Positions 44,453 through 57,680 are shown, counted from the first letter of the stretch. The stretch: 64,000 nt of DNA from Lonicera japonica (GCA_021464415.1 CM038467.1:49227715-49291714); one strand, 5' to 3'. Made by a program: numbers and translations. Notes: generated by a model from the letters alone, not told the origin.

Positions 44453-46138
44453 CTGCAAGTATAGAGGAAAATCACTTAGTGTGGCCAGTTTAGTCCAATA
44501 CGGGGCAAGAACCTCGCTAAACGATACACTCCCCAACTATATATACATAATAACAAGATGCTAAAAAGACTCTCATTAGTTGCTAACTAGTGTAAGCTTT
44601 CATCTTTAACTCAGAAGGTTGTGGGTACACTGCTTGGTTGAAGCAATAGAAAGAGAGTTAGGGGCCTTTCAAATGAAAATAAAATTCAATTAAAGTGGTA
44701 TTGTGTCGATTTAAAACCAATGGCTTTGGTATTGTACTTATGTATATCAATATAGCCAATCCAACTTTGAAAAAAAAGCCCAAAGCAATCCAATATAAAT
44801 GCATTAATAACAATATAACTATAACATCAAGTAATAACTTACAACGTATCTAATCATAACTAGTCGATTAGTACATACAACAAAATATAATTTTCCTTTT
44901 TTAATAGTATTGGATTGGTTAGGTTTGAGGGTTTTCTTAACTCATATGAAACTAAAATCAATCCAATGTTAGTCAGTTTTGGAGAACTCAATCGAATCTC
45001 ATGCATTGGCCATACTAAATCAAATCAAAATTGGATAGGAATTGATTGGATCAAGCGGTTTGGATCAGATTTCTACACACCTTAATTAAGATGTGAGAAA
45101 ATAAACATTAGTTCTACCTACCTCCAAATGCAAAATAGACTTCCATTCAACATTAGAAGGTAAAAACAAACACCACCCTAAACCTAGTCTAAAAAACAAA
45201 TGCAATATATATATAGCCCACTATAAAATGGAAAACACAGGGTATATATGTTTCAAAATAATTGGATACAACAAAATTATTTCTCAAAAAGGAAACCGAA
45301 CTTCTAATTTGGAACACAACTATATATTATTTTTTATTTTTTTGCAACTCTTTGAAGGTTTTGTGTGTGTATGTGTCTGTAGGGATATAAAGTAAAATCT
45401 AATTAAAGCCATGTTTAGACTCACTAGTCAAGATTTATATTTTTGGATAAATGTTATTTTTCGTTGTATATATACAAATTCATACCCGAGCATATGTAAA
45501 TTCATAGATGAATACATTTGAAAATACATTTTTATTCAAATCCGAGTGATATTTTATTTCAGTAATATTCTAAATAAGGGGGAAATATTCTATCAGAAAT
45601 TCTTTTAACTTGAAATGATTGGAGCATTAAAAGTAAATGATTCCATTTATTTTGATGTTAGCTTGGGGGGTAACTAAATTTGAATAAACAAATTGGGGAA
45701 AAGTAGTAACTTCTATTTCCATTGGAAATGGGAAGCTATTAGACTTATTTATGTTTTTTTGTTTTGTTTTTATTACTCTACCCCCAGGTTATATATGAAA
45801 TAACATATACGTACATCTATTTTAAAAATGGTTAGACTTTGCCCTCTGCATGCAAGGAATCTCAAAAGATTTTATAAAAATGAAGCTATGACAAAAATAT
45901 TAAGTACACAAAATAAATAAATTAGATATTACCCCCTCGTTTGCACGTACATAATTTCGAGATTCCCCATCACGTAGGAGGCAAAGTCTAATTTCTCATT
46001 AAGAATATGGGCGAAAGTAAAAAAATCCCTTTCTTATTTATACGCACATATGTGACTTGAGAAAAAGAACAAAAGAATCAACATACAAAATAGAAAAAGC
46101 GAGTAGAGAATAATGAATAATGGAGTGTGCATATTTAC
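44453..46138 (-). other. Intron of the LRR receptor-kinase pseudogene
   Basis: The donor 'ccaggtaaat' at 46138 and acceptor 'acttgcag' at 44453 keep the frame from GTIGYAAP into YGMGSEVSAYGDVYSFG. This is the conserved intron of LRR-XII kinases. No coding relic was found inside. Confidence 0.8.
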
Positions 46139-48257
46139 CTGGAGCAGCATAACCAATTGTTCCTCGAATACCAAGAGAACTTGATTGATTTGGAGGAAAG
46201 CTTTCACGGTCTCAAGGAAGGAGTCGTGCTATCTCGAGGTCACCAAGATGTCCCGTCATTTCATTGTCGAGAAGAACATTACTTGGCTTAAGATCACAAT
46301 GAATTATTTGTGTTTCACAGTCACAATGAAGATAGTTCACTGCACAAGTAACATCGATTGTAATGTTTAATCTCTCACCAAGAGTTAATTTCCTCAAGTA
46401 ATCTTCAATTGTCTCCCCTAAATCTTCTTCTGGAATAGTCGGATGTAACCAGTTGTCCAAACTACCGTTGTCCAAACTATAGCCTTAAATTCATTTCCAT
46501 TGTGATCAACACTTGAACATGCTGCGAGTACCTTGACAAGATTCCGATGCCTAATGCTTCTTAAGGCCTCGCATTCAGCTATGAAGCTCTTGGATCCTCC
46601 ACTGCGAAAGAGGTTAAACACTTTCACTGCAACTACTTTTCCACCTAGTTCAACAAGAAAACCTTTATACACATGCCCAAAGCTACCCACCCCTATCAAA
46701 TTGGTTGAGGAGAATCCGTTGGTGGCTTTAAAAAGGCTTTGATATGAAACTCTCATATATGAATTTTCTTGCAAAATCGATAGAGATGTAACTCCTCTTC
46801 TCTCTTTAAACCAATAATAAAGGAAAAAACACAAAATCAAAGACAATCCTGAAAGTGTTGCAATTGTTATAATTATTGCCTTTACAGCAAGACATAATCC
46901 CCTTTTCTTAGACCTTTCGTAGTTGGCGCATTTAGGTAATTGTAGTTCAGAGACACCCCCACAAAGCTTATTATTTCCTACAAGTGTTATTCTTGTTGCA
47001 TTTGTAAAGACACCTTCACTTGGTACTTCACCCTCAAAGTCATTAAAAGATATATTTAGAACTCGTAGGGCTTCAAAGCCTTCCAGATACTTGGGTATTG
47101 CTCCTGAGAAGTTGTTGTGAGACAGATCTATCCTTTGAAGACCTCTCAAAGAGCTCAAAGAGGAAGGAATACTCCCGTTTAAGAAGTTACCACCTATAAT
47201 TAGGTCTTCTAGCGTTAAGCATCGACCTAGAGTGCTTGGAATTTCACCGAATAAGTTATTCTCAAAAACATCAAGTTCTTGGATATTAATTAACTATCCA
47301 ACTTCTATTGGAATTGAACCAGTTAAACGATTATCATATAAATCCAACAAATTGATTGTTAGCAAGGATTTGTTGCTATGTCAAACCTCCCCACTTCCTA
47401 GGTGATTTGTTGCTATGTCAAACCTCCGAATATCTTGCAGGTTTTCCAAGGTAGGCATTTTCCCAGTTAGTTGATTTTCACTAAGAGTAAACGTCTCTAG
47501 TTTTGTGGCATTGGCTATCGAAGTAGGGACGGGTCCAATAAATTGATTGTTAGCAAGGATTAAAAATATGAGACTGGGAAAAATGAGGCCAAAGTTGGAG
47601 GGAAGACTCCTTTGAATTTGGTTATTCCCCAAATCAAGGACTTCAATCGAGGAAAAATTGAAGATGCTATGAGGCAAAGTACCAGTCAACTTATTGACAA
47701 ATAATCCAATGACGGTTAGGCCTATGATGGAACCGAGTGCATCGGGAATTTCCCCACTAATACCGTTAGAGCTAGCATAAAGTACTTGAAGGGACGATAA
47801 GTTACCAAAGGAAGTGGGGATACCTTCCGTTAGCTTGTTATTGTGGACATCAAGAAATTGAAGCCTTGAGAAGGACTTGAGTTGTGCAGGAATATTTCCC
47901 ATTAGCACATTGGAACCCAAACGGATATGAGTTAGGCCAGAACAAGCGGATATGTTGGGTGGGATTTGACCTCCAAGAGAATTAGTATGCAAGTACAAAG
48001 CTTGCAACCTTCGCAGATATCCAAGCTCGGAGGGGTTCCCATGTGTGAAACTATTGTTCTATAATTGAAGGACCCGGAGAAAACTTAGATTTCCTATGTG
48101 TGGTGAAATGGACCCTTCGAGTTTGTGGAAAGCTAGGTCTAGTCTGGTGACCCTCTGGGGGTGCCTGCGAGTGCTACATGTGACACCAAACCAATTGCAA
48201 AACTGGACCGATTCGTTCCAGGTGTCCAAAATCCCAAACGGATCATTAGCAACATTC

Positions 48258-48961
48258 TGTTGCGATTATTAACAATAAATCACGCCACTGATCGTAATTC
48301 AAATAGTGGATATTAATAATTAGAAATAATAAGAATGAGAAAAAGCAAGAAGATAGATAATAGAACACAAAATATTCGACAAACGAAGATTTCACTAATT
48401 CTTTGAAAACAATTATAAAATCTATCACAAGAATTATTGCACTCAAAGCTCTCACAGAAGAAGAAAATCAACAGCCCTTTAACCTCTCTCTCACAACAAG
48501 ATGAACTCTCCTAATAATTCCCACAGAAAGAAGAATAATTCTCTTATGGCTTAATCTATTGAATGATTCTATCTATATATAACAATATAATAGAGTCCAT
48601 CCAATCTAGAATAAGGTAATAAGAACCTTATGTAAATAAGGAAACTATTAACAAGGTAATAGAGACCAAAATAAACAAGGAAACCAAGTTTGATAAGTAA
48701 ACATATTTCTCGCCCAGCTGCAAAATGACTTTTGCACTTTTCTCGCGTAACTGCAAAAATGCTTTTGCACCTTTCCAGAATGCAATATTCTAGGTGCAAA
48801 AGTGCTTTTGCACCTTTCCAGAATGCAATATTCTAGGTGCAAAATTGCTTTTGCACCTTTCCAGAACCGCAAACCCTCTTTTGCACCATTCAAGCGAACA
48901 ATATGATTTCTAACAAAACTCATCTTTTTCTTGGGTTTGGAACCGAGCAAAAAACACAACA
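48258..48961 (-). repeat. 3' LTR with three 44-bp subunits
   Basis: Contains three copies of a 44-bp unit ('gcttttgcacctttccagaa' ... 'caatattctaggtgcaaaa') at about 48740-48870, where the other LTR has two. This fully explains the 44-bp length difference. Confidence 0.88.
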
Positions 48962-50227
48962 ATCACCACCTTTTGCGAAGGTAACAAAGCCAACCACTAT
49001 CTTGTTCTTCTTCTTCACCTTGATGACACATGAAATCTTCTTTTGTCTCACCTTTTACAAGGGCCACTCAATCATCTATGTCAATGATCGAGCCACATCC
49101 GATTATCTATGTTGATGATCAGACCATGTTCGTATTGGACACTATCATTGGCACGTAACTTTGAGTTGTCAACGGTCTAGAGCAACCACCTCAGCCACAA
49201 CTCATCCTTGCTGCGTTTGCACCACCAAAACATATGCTTCTTGGTTCCCTAGCACCATTATGTACAACTCTTTCATGTAATCTATACAAGCCCCCGCAAT
49301 GACTTGCCTTCAAGACCACAACGTCGCCATGATACACGCTCATTAGTCCACCTCAAGTAGAGTACCACATCCCAAGTGATTCTAATTTAGAGAGACCGAT
49401 TAGATTCCACTTTATCTCTGGCACATGTCTAACATTTATAATTGTTTGAATTGAGCCATCAAACAATTCCAGGCGGACTTCACCAACTCCACGAACTAGC
49501 AATCTGGAGCCATCCCCCATGTAGACAAACCCGCTACAATCTTCATATGTGTTATACAATGAACAATTGTTGCAAACATGCATAGCGGCACCGCAATCCA
49601 AGAATCATCCTTCCTGACCAGTAAGGCTTGCATGCATCAGTAGGACATGTATAAGATCGGCTTCTTTGTCATAAGAAGTCATCGCAATGGTTGCGGCTCC
49701 ATCAGGGTTAGTAGCCGGTTTTTCCCTGATGTCATCCTTCTTCCTTGGGCAGTCCCTAGCACAATGGACCGGTTGACCACATTTAAAGCAATCTCCTTTA
49801 AAGATAGTCTTATGTCTTTTCATTCGCTACAAACACGCTTTCTTGAACGGTATTGATTCGATCCCTCTTTCTCATCATCTCTTCCGCAGACAGAGCTTGA
49901 CACATCTCTGAGGTGGTAAAAGATGATATACTCATAAAGTTCTGAATTAGCGTCTTGTACGAATCTGGTAGAGTCTAAATTAGTTGCAAGGCTTTATCCT
50001 GATCTTTCATTTCTTTACATACAGCTTCGAGTCTTGAACATTCCACATCATCAAAATCCTTCTTTTTTTGTTCCACCATTGGTGGACCTTCTAGGGCATC
50101 ATCCAAGTCCAGCACTACGTGATAGTCTTTTATACTTATCTGCCATAGGCTAAAATCCATGATTCCATCGAACTTCTCAATCCTATAAGATTTCTCCATT
50201 ATAACACACACCTCCTTGAATACCACT

Positions 50228-50887
50228 TGTTGTGATTATTAACAATAAATCACGCCACATATCGTAATTCAAATAGTGGATATTAATAATTAGAAATAAT
50301 AAGGATGGGAAAAAGCAAGAAGATAGATAATAGAACACAAAATATTCGACAAACGAAGATTTCACTAATTCTTTGAAAACGATTAAAAATTTATCACAAG
50401 AATTATTGCACTCAAAGCTCTCACAGAAGAAGAAAATCAACAGCCCTTTAACCTCTCTCTCACAACAAGATGAACTCTCCCAATAATTCCCACAGAAAGA
50501 AGAATAATTCTCTTATGCCTTAATCTATTGAATGATTCTATCTATATATAACAATATAATAGAGTCCATCAAATCTAGAATAAGGTAATAAGAACCCTAT
50601 GTAAATAAGGAAACTATTAACAAGGTAATAGAGACCAAAATAAACAAGGAAACCAAGTTTGATAAGTAAACATATTTCTCGCCCAGCTGCAAAATGACTT
50701 TTGCACTTTTCTCGCGTAACTGCAAAAGTGCCTTTGCACATTTCCAGAATGCAATATTCTAGGTGCAAAAGTGCTTTTGCACCTTTCCAGAACCGCAAAC
50801 CCTCTTTTGCACCATTCAAGCGAACAATATGATTTCCAACAAAACTCATCTTTTTCTTGGGTTTGGAACCGAGCAAAAAACACAACA
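50228..50887 (-). repeat. 5' LTR with two 44-bp subunits
   Basis: Same termini as the other LTR (TGTTGTG ... on the minus strand; a few substitutions between the copies, for example at the first bases). Transcription would run leftward into the gag relic. Confidence 0.88.
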
Positions 50888-51020
50888 CATTCTTCTTGAA
50901 GTCAAGCAACGCAAGACAGTCGGTTTCATTCCCTTTATGGGAAGCAAAGACATAGGCAAAAGAGACCAATTATGCGATAAATATAAGGTGTATCAAAATA
51001 TTTTGAGGTGATAGTAACAT

Positions 51021-51886
51021 GATGAAGCTTATATTTTGAGGTGTATCAAAATATAAAGTGTAGTTTTGGTTTTATTTAGTTGATAATATTGTTATGAGGG
51101 AAGTGAAATGGAAGAAGGCAAAGGCATATGAATTTATAGTCAGCTTTTGGGCTTAGCATTTGGGAGTAGAAATGAAAAGAAAAGAAGCGTAGCATTTGGG
51201 CGTGGAAAAGAAAAAAAAAGAATAGAAGCGTAGCATTTGGGCGTAGAAAAGAAAAGAAAAGGCATTAAGAAGAAAACCAAGTCAAGTCAAGTCAAGTCAA
51301 CAAAAGAACCCAAGTCAAGTCAATTCAACAAAAGAACCCAAGTCAAGTCATTATAGTCGACTAGAATATCCTAAATAAATATCTCTACATAATATAACCT
51401 CTCTTTTTTTGCCCGTCTAAGTTGCATAGTATTCAGGTAAACTTGGCACAATATTTTTTTTCAACTAGCAAGATTTGATCTGGGGGCACCCAGTTAAACC
51501 AACCGCTGATCTTAATATCTCAACTATTGGACTACACTTAGTAGTTAATTGTATAAAATATATATCTATCTATACTAATTATAAAAGTGTGAATGAAGTG
51601 CAGTAAATTTACACTAAAAGTGTTTTACACATTTATCAATTGCTTAGGAATATTCAGTCTTACTCATACTCTATTAAAACTCTCAATCTCTTTTATATTA
51701 TAATAATATATTTGTCCGGAGACAATTCATAAATCTAACACTTATCATATTCTTCATACAAATTAGAAGTCCAATTTTTTTCCTATTAGAACTCCTCAAT
51801 TTATTTATTTTTGTATATAAATCTTCAAGGATTATATTTCTATTTATTTTATTATGTTGGTTCCACGTTGGTCATCTCTTTCACTC

Positions 51887-51985
<99 letters not shown>

Positions 51986-52755
51986 CTTATTTGTTTATAT
52001 ATTTTTTTAAGTTGCGGTGAATTTATTTATAGTTTTCTTTCTCCTGTGTTTAGATTAGTTTTTAAGTTAACAAAATTTAGATTTCAGTAAAAATTAACAA
52101 AGCCCGCCAAAGTTCTTCTAATTATAAGAATTTTGGTGTCGCATCAAATGTTATAATCCTATGGTAAAAGCACTTCTTTACATTCATAGAATATAGTATT
52201 TGTGATTTACATATATCTTAATTAAACTCCTCTTCAGGGTAATTCTTTTACTTCTCCTCTGAAAATTCTTTTGTTCTGTATATACTAAACCATAGATTTT
52301 GGATTTTTGAAACTTTTGTTTATATGCTCTCCATCTATTGCCCACTTTGACTTTATTAATTTTTAAGAAAATACTAATTGTGTTTAATATAGGTTTTGAT
52401 GTAAACTTTTTGTATAATTTGCACCTTTGATTTGAGTCATTTTTATTTATTTTATTTTTTCTGAAAAAAATAATAATATAACCTACTTTTTACTGTGACA
52501 GAAGAAATTGAACTATTAGCAACAATCTTTCAAATCAAACTTCAAGCTGTTTAGTTATGAAACTAATCGATCAATGGGTTGATCAAGTTCGGAAAAGATT
52601 TCTTTGAATTGGTTTTCATCAATCTTCGTATCCTATAAGCTTTTATTGTTAATTGTTTATTTAGTAAAAACCAACGGCACAAAATCTGTTGTGTTTCAAT
52701 CAAGAATCTTACTACTTAATCTGCCCAACAAACTATATTAGAGGAATTATTAATC
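51021..52755. other. AT-rich spacer with simple repeats
   Basis: Three imperfect copies of 'gcgtagcatttgggcgt' followed by AAAAG runs lie at 51150-51265, then 'aagtcaagtc' repeats (51283-51345) and a (ATT)n microsatellite of about 95 bp at 51890-51984. A short tRNA-like patch lies near 51470-51535. No gene is supported. Confidence 0.65.
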
Positions 52756-52760
52756 AAAAC

Positions 52761-53316
52761 TGTTGACAATTAGAGAGAGAGATGGGAGAATAAATTATAT
52801 TGATAATAATGAATGAATACAAAAGTCCCTTAAATAGGGACTGAATGGGCTGTACATGGAAATAAAATAATATCCCATAATTCTAGGAATTATGGTGGTA
52901 GTTAACTTTACCATTTATACATATACCATATCTATATATCCTACCATATCTATATATTCTAATACTCCCCCTCAAGTTGGCACACATATATCGAACATGC
53001 CCAACTTGCTAATTAGCTTGGTGAATATCTTCTTTGTCACAGCCTTGGTGAGAATGTCAACTAACTGATCTTCGGAGCATACATGAGGAACAGAAATAAC
53101 TTTCTCTTCTAACTTCTCTTTGATGAAAAACCTATCCACTTCAACATGTTTTGTTCTGTCATGTTGAACTGGATTGTGTGCGATATCACATGCTGCTTTG
53201 TTGTCGCAATATAGTATCATGGGTTCTGTCGGAGGAAAACCGAGATCTGTTAGTAGGAATTATGGTGGTAGTCAACTATACCATTTATACATATACCATA
53301 TCTATATATTCTAATA
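52761..53316 (-). mobile_element. 556-bp copia deletion derivative, TSD AAAAC
   Basis: A complete 204-bp LTR (52761-52964) and a partial LTR (about 53256-53316) flank only the RNase H end of a copia pol (CDNKAACDIAHNPVQHDRTK; VDRFFIKEKLEEKVI; KLGMFDICVPT). Both outer termini and perfect 5-bp duplications AAAAC (52756-52760 and 53317-53321) are kept. The deletion runs from inside the 5' LTR to just upstream of RNase H, with a short 'tag' microhomology. Its parent family is that of the copia at 58557-64000. Confidence 0.85.
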
Positions 53317-53321
53317 AAAAC

Positions 53322-54299
53322 AACATAATATTATGAATAAGAATTATAAATACTTTTGGAGGAACTGATTATTTTGAATAATGTTTCAATATGCAATCAT
53401 TAATTCAATTAACTTATTGAATCTTATGTGATGTCAATAATATTTTTATGGTTTTTTTTGGTGAGCTTTATATTTTGAAGCAAAAAATTTGATAATACTA
53501 TGAGAAAGACTAACCTCTATTTTAGATTTGGCTAAACTTTTAAATGTCACCTTATCTTGCACTATTTTAATTCATAAGGTGTGGACTTCTTTCTTTTGGT
53601 ATAAGAGAAGATTTATTATATTTGTAGGCATGTTAGTGTTTGGGATATCCCCCCCCCCTCCCGAACCATGCATCCGCACTTGATCATGAACAAGATCAAA
53701 GGTATCACAACACTATTAATAATGTTCAAATTAAGATTGACATATAGTACGTTATACTAAATCACTGTACGTGTTCATACCTATTATTTGAACTGCATAT
53801 GAATTTTGCATATTTAAGACCCCTTTCGCATTTTTTTATTTTTTATATAATTGAGAATCCTTTCACTTTAAAATATATATATATATATATACGATTGATC
53901 AAAATAACTTTTTATGAGATAATATTTAGTCTGCAACCACTCCCCTAGCTTCGATTACCCATATCATGATAAGCCAATTGCCCATGGCATCCAAGCCCAT
54001 CTTAAATATTATTTCAAAATTACAACTCCCCAAAGGGAAATGTCTTAGCTGACTGGATAACACCACCACAGTAGCTGACCAGAGTTACTTAGCCTAGTAG
54101 AATAAACAAGACATGCAAAGAAAGGAAGACCGATAACTCATCGTCGGCCAATTGTAGAGGAAAGTTGAGCTGGAGAATAAGTGGTGAGAAATTGCTACTT
54201 GTACAAGTATGAATAAGATTAAGGGCAACTGTTATCTTGGAGTAGTGACCTAATTTACACTTTATAGTAATTTCCATAGCTGACAAACCCTAATGTAAC
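53322..54299. other. Spacer, nothing identified
   Basis: AT-rich, with a C run near 53650 and (AT)n near 53875-53890. I see no ORF with family resemblance and no element boundary. Confidence 0.4.
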
Positions 54300-55390
54300 C
54301 ATATCATATACTTATAAATAGGAAGGGATAACTCAAGACAATTGGCATTATTCTATCTACACTTTTTACCACACACAACCACCTTTTTCCTCAAGCCAAA
54401 CCCTTATTTCTCTTTAATTCATCCACTGTACTGGTTACGTAAGCTTTAAGCTAGTACAATCAACACACACACATTAAAGGGGGGGGGGACATAGCATCGG
54501 ATTGGCTATAAGAGCTACTGGAGGAACCTACCCTCAAACACAAATCTGGCCTCTCCATTTTCTATTTGGTTACTTCTCTATTTGATTGCTAGGAAAACGT
54601 TTCATCATTGTTGATTTCACATTTCTGGTTGTCAATCATCTATTACGGGCAAATTCTCATCTTGTTGGGCTTGGTTAACATTTAACCAGCCACAATTGGG
54701 GTAATCTGTGGGAATCCACAACCAACAGCCGCCGTGTTCCATTTTCTCCAGTAACCAGATTTATTTTCTCCCACTATAATTTATTTTTCATTATTTTACT
54801 TTATTGTCCATCTCCTTTCTCCATCTATAAAATGGTTCATACACGTAAATAGCAAATAGGGGACCCAATCCCATAAATCATACTTATAATCCTAGACAAC
54901 AACGAACAAAACCCATCAAGTGGTAGAATCCAAAACCAACCAAGTGGTGGAAATAAAAACGTGAACCACGGTGCTGACCATTCTCATGGCGGCACCCACG
55001 CAAGCACACCATTTGACTCTAACTATCAGGACAAAAATGTTAGTTTACAGAGTGAGCTCAATGAGCTCACATGTTTGAGATTAGAGAGAAAGGTTTTAAT
55101 GGAAATGCTCAAGGACTAGATTATAGCCAATAGTTGGCAACCACTGAAGGTTGGTACGTATACAAGAAAGATCGCATGTTTCATCTACAAGAGAAGAAGT
55201 TTCCCCTGAGGTTACTAAATCGAATACTCATGATAAAGGTAAGAGAAAGATGGCCGAAGAGCCAATAAATGACAACCTAGTCCTTGGTGTGACACTGCAG
55301 GACAAACCCCTCGACCAGATGTCTTTGATCGAATGGGGACGGAGTGACCCAACAAGGAGAAAATCAACCAAAGAATTAGGTAGGTAAAGA
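54300..55390 (+). mobile_element. Ty3-like relic: LTR end, primer-site region, gag start
   Basis: A TATA-like 'acttataaatagg' (54310-54322) and a leader precede 'aattggggtaatctgtggga' (54694-54713), a decayed form of the TTGGCGCCGTCTGTGGGAA-type primer-site region of plant Ty3 elements. A gag-like start MVHTRK is stopped at once (54832). Open sequence at 55151-55387 (MVRIQERSHVSSTREEVSPE; DKPLDQMSLIEW) may be gag N-terminus. The 5' LTR boundary is not clear. It is cut by the next element. Confidence 0.5.
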
Positions 55391-56093
55391 TTTAAGCAAA
55401 TTGATTTATTCAGCTCTTAATGATAAGAAAATTGCAATAGGCTTTGACCCGAATATATTTATCTTACCCGGGTCTGAAAGTCCAAACCAAAAATTTAAAT
55501 ATAACAAGCTGTGGCCTATAGTTCGACCTAATTAAATAAATGTTCATACCCACTATATCGGATATATTTACTATATCAAATAACTAGCTCACGAAAGCCA
55601 ACAGTTTACATCAAGACATCCAATGGCCAAAGTCACTTGTGCAACACAGTAGCCCAAACTGTTGGCCCACGTCACTCCTATCAAGCAAGGAAACAACAAA
55701 AGATAAGGTAGAATGAATCTCATATAAGAAAATGCTACTATTTACCTAATCTCGTTTGCACTATCATATTATAGTTCCTTACCATGTCTAACTCTTGTAC
55801 TCAGGCTAATATATAAAGGCTTCTACATCCTAAACCATATACTAGCTGAATACTTTTTAAAAAATCACCATTAGAGTAGGGTACCTTAAAACCCTATTAA
55901 GAGAAACACAAGTTGTGGATTAGGTATCTTTTTAGGTCAAATCACGTTACTTTTTGGTGATTTGTCTTTTCTTTATTCACACACAAGTCCTATTAACATT
56001 TAGGCATTCCAGCCAAATTCGCGCATAGGCTAATAATTCGCAACAGCTTGGTGCCATTTTTGGGAGTTGAAAGTTTCTTATAAAATATACTTT

Positions 56094-57634
56094 ATGAGCA
56101 AGTCATCTGGTTCCATGGCTCTAAAGAGAAAACCATCCACTTGCTCCCATGTAGTAGTCGACATGGCCAACTTAGGCTAAAGATGGGAAGAAATCGAATA
56201 GTAGATCCGTGACCTGGAGCTCAAAGAGGATGTCAAAAGGATCGGGAGCGAACCATCTCCAAGGAGCAGACCCTTGGGTTGCTGATCTAGTAATCCAATG
56301 AAGGGAATATCAGGAGCAGTTGATGGACATAAAGGAGCTACTCCCACTAGTTCAACCTCAAAGAGAGCCTAAATGATAGAAGAAGGTCCACCCTATGACG
56401 AGACCTGCAGGAAGAATCTAATAAAAAAAGGCAAGGAGAGCAGTAGAGACATAAACAATGGGACCAAAAAAGCCTTTCTCGGTTTGCCCTGAACAGAGCT
56501 CTCTAGCCTTGAGTTGAAATGATGAACTACTTAAGTGAACCAAAAGGGTCAAAAAAGAAAACACGATCATACCTATAGAGCATATCACGCCATGTCACCC
56601 TTGACACATTGCTTGTGAAGGCACACCTCTTCCTCGCAAGTTCAAAATACCCACACTGGACATTTATGACAGGACTAGATATCCATCGACCATATAAAGC
56701 CCTATAAATCCATCATGAAACTTTATCTTATTTCAAAAGAATGACTCTACAATGCCTTCATGAGCACGCTCAGAGGGTTGGCCATGTAGTGGTACTAAAA
56801 TCTAAGGAAGATTTCTATAAATTCATTCGATTAGCTTAGCGCAACTTTTTTAGTGCAGTTCTATAGCATGATGACCTGTCAAAAGATTTCCACCATTATC
56901 CTAACAATCAAACAGAGGGATGGGGAAACCTTTAGCGAGTACAGTACAAGGTTTAATAATGAAGCCTTAACATTGAACAATCTCGATGACATGGTTGCAG
57001 TCACCACGTTTGTTAACAGGGTAACAAAAGAAAAAAGCTCTCTAGTCTTTAGCAAAGAGGATGCTGACCTCCATGAACAAGGTCAATGATAGCATTCATA
57101 AGTATATCGGAGCAAAGGATGTGCTCTAACTAGCAGAAAAGGTCAAACAAAGAGGATAAAAAGCGTAAAGAATCCCCGAAATTAAAAGATCATAAGGGAC
57201 CTAAGGAAAAGAGGGAGAATGCTAAGGTCGCAATAAATACCCTCCAAAACCACCCTCGATAGCCTCACTGTCCGAAAAATATAGAACCATTGTTAACCGC
57301 GATTATGCATGTCATAAAGATTAACATATGAAATACCCATATAGCAATAGATCGAGCAACAAATACTGCGACTATCATCAAGACCACAACTATAATATGA
57401 TAGCTACTACAAATTGTGCCTAGAGGTAAAGTGACTAATCTCGGAAGGAGACTTGAGAGAACACTTAGGGAGGAAAGAGAAATTAACCCCAAGGTAAGAA
57501 CGGAGACTATCGAGGGCTCGTCGGTACCCATAAGAGATGCGATCTACAAGGGTAATCGACTCTACTACCTGGAAAACGAGTACAATACTTTAATAGGGAA
57601 ATTAACTTGTCGTGACCTCTTAAAAACCCACTAA
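56094..57634 (+). pseudogene. Ty3 gag pseudogene
   Basis: The best preserved part is 56853-57089 (MQFYSMMTCQKISTIILTIK through FSKEDADLHEQ), matching the Retrotrans_gag core. Upstream, frames hold HGHL, AFMSTLRGLAM and NLRKISINSFD. Downstream, a CxxxH-type knuckle relic and RDAIYKGNRLYYLENEY follow. Many stops and frameshifts make it non-functional. Confidence 0.6.
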
Positions 57635-57680
57635 CCAATTTGAGGAAAGAAGCTAGCTAACCTGCAAAGCCTTACCATTC

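Larger units (their letters stand above)
48258..50887 (-). mobile_element. Gag/protease-only copia element, TSD CATTC
   Basis: LTRs lie at 48258-48961 (704 bp) and 50228-50887 (660 bp), with CATTC duplications at 48253-48257 and 50888-50892. On the minus strand, gag relics (IEKFDGIMDFSLWQISIKDY; zinc knuckle CFKCGQPVHCARDC) are followed by a protease relic LDCGAAMHVCNNCSLY-like, where the DSG motif is DCG. No integrase, RT or RNase H fits in the remaining 390 bp. A purine tract 'aaaaggtggtgatt' precedes the 3' LTR. The primer site after the 5' LTR is a variant, TGGTATTCAAGG. It needed another element's enzymes to move. The target was exon 1 of the receptor kinase; removing it and one TSD restores DFKKN-VANDPFG. 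Confidence 0.9.
44001..51020 (-). pseudogene. LRR-XII receptor-like kinase pseudogene
   Basis: Relative of EFR/Xa21-type immune receptors. On the minus strand a likely start at 51020 opens a signal peptide (MLLSPQNILIHLIFIA, then TAA), followed by NETDCLALLDFKKN. A copia is inserted here (48258-50887). Then come DPFGILDTWNES, leucine-rich repeats (48100-47160) with a stop after LRVLQL and another after IEVG, and several repeats missing near 47380. The transmembrane segment IITIATLSGLSLILCFFLYY and kinase motifs IGVGSFGHVYKG, VAVKVF and HCDLKPSN (non-RD) follow. A deletion near 46450-46475 shifts the frame, DFG has become DLE, and a TGA follows RLLP. Donor 46138 and acceptor 44453 bound a 1.69-kb intron at the family's usual place; exon 2 (44452-44001) is intact. 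Confidence 0.92.

Noticed and set aside
50538..50969. Receptor-kinase N-terminus continuing as a 143-residue protein
   Set aside because: Only the first part (to DFKKN) is receptor kinase; the rest is LTR sequence of the inserted copia, and the apparent start is TTG.
51811..52090. Open frames with long poly-Leu or poly-Tyr stretches
   Set aside because: They are translations of the (ATT)n microsatellite at 51890-51984.
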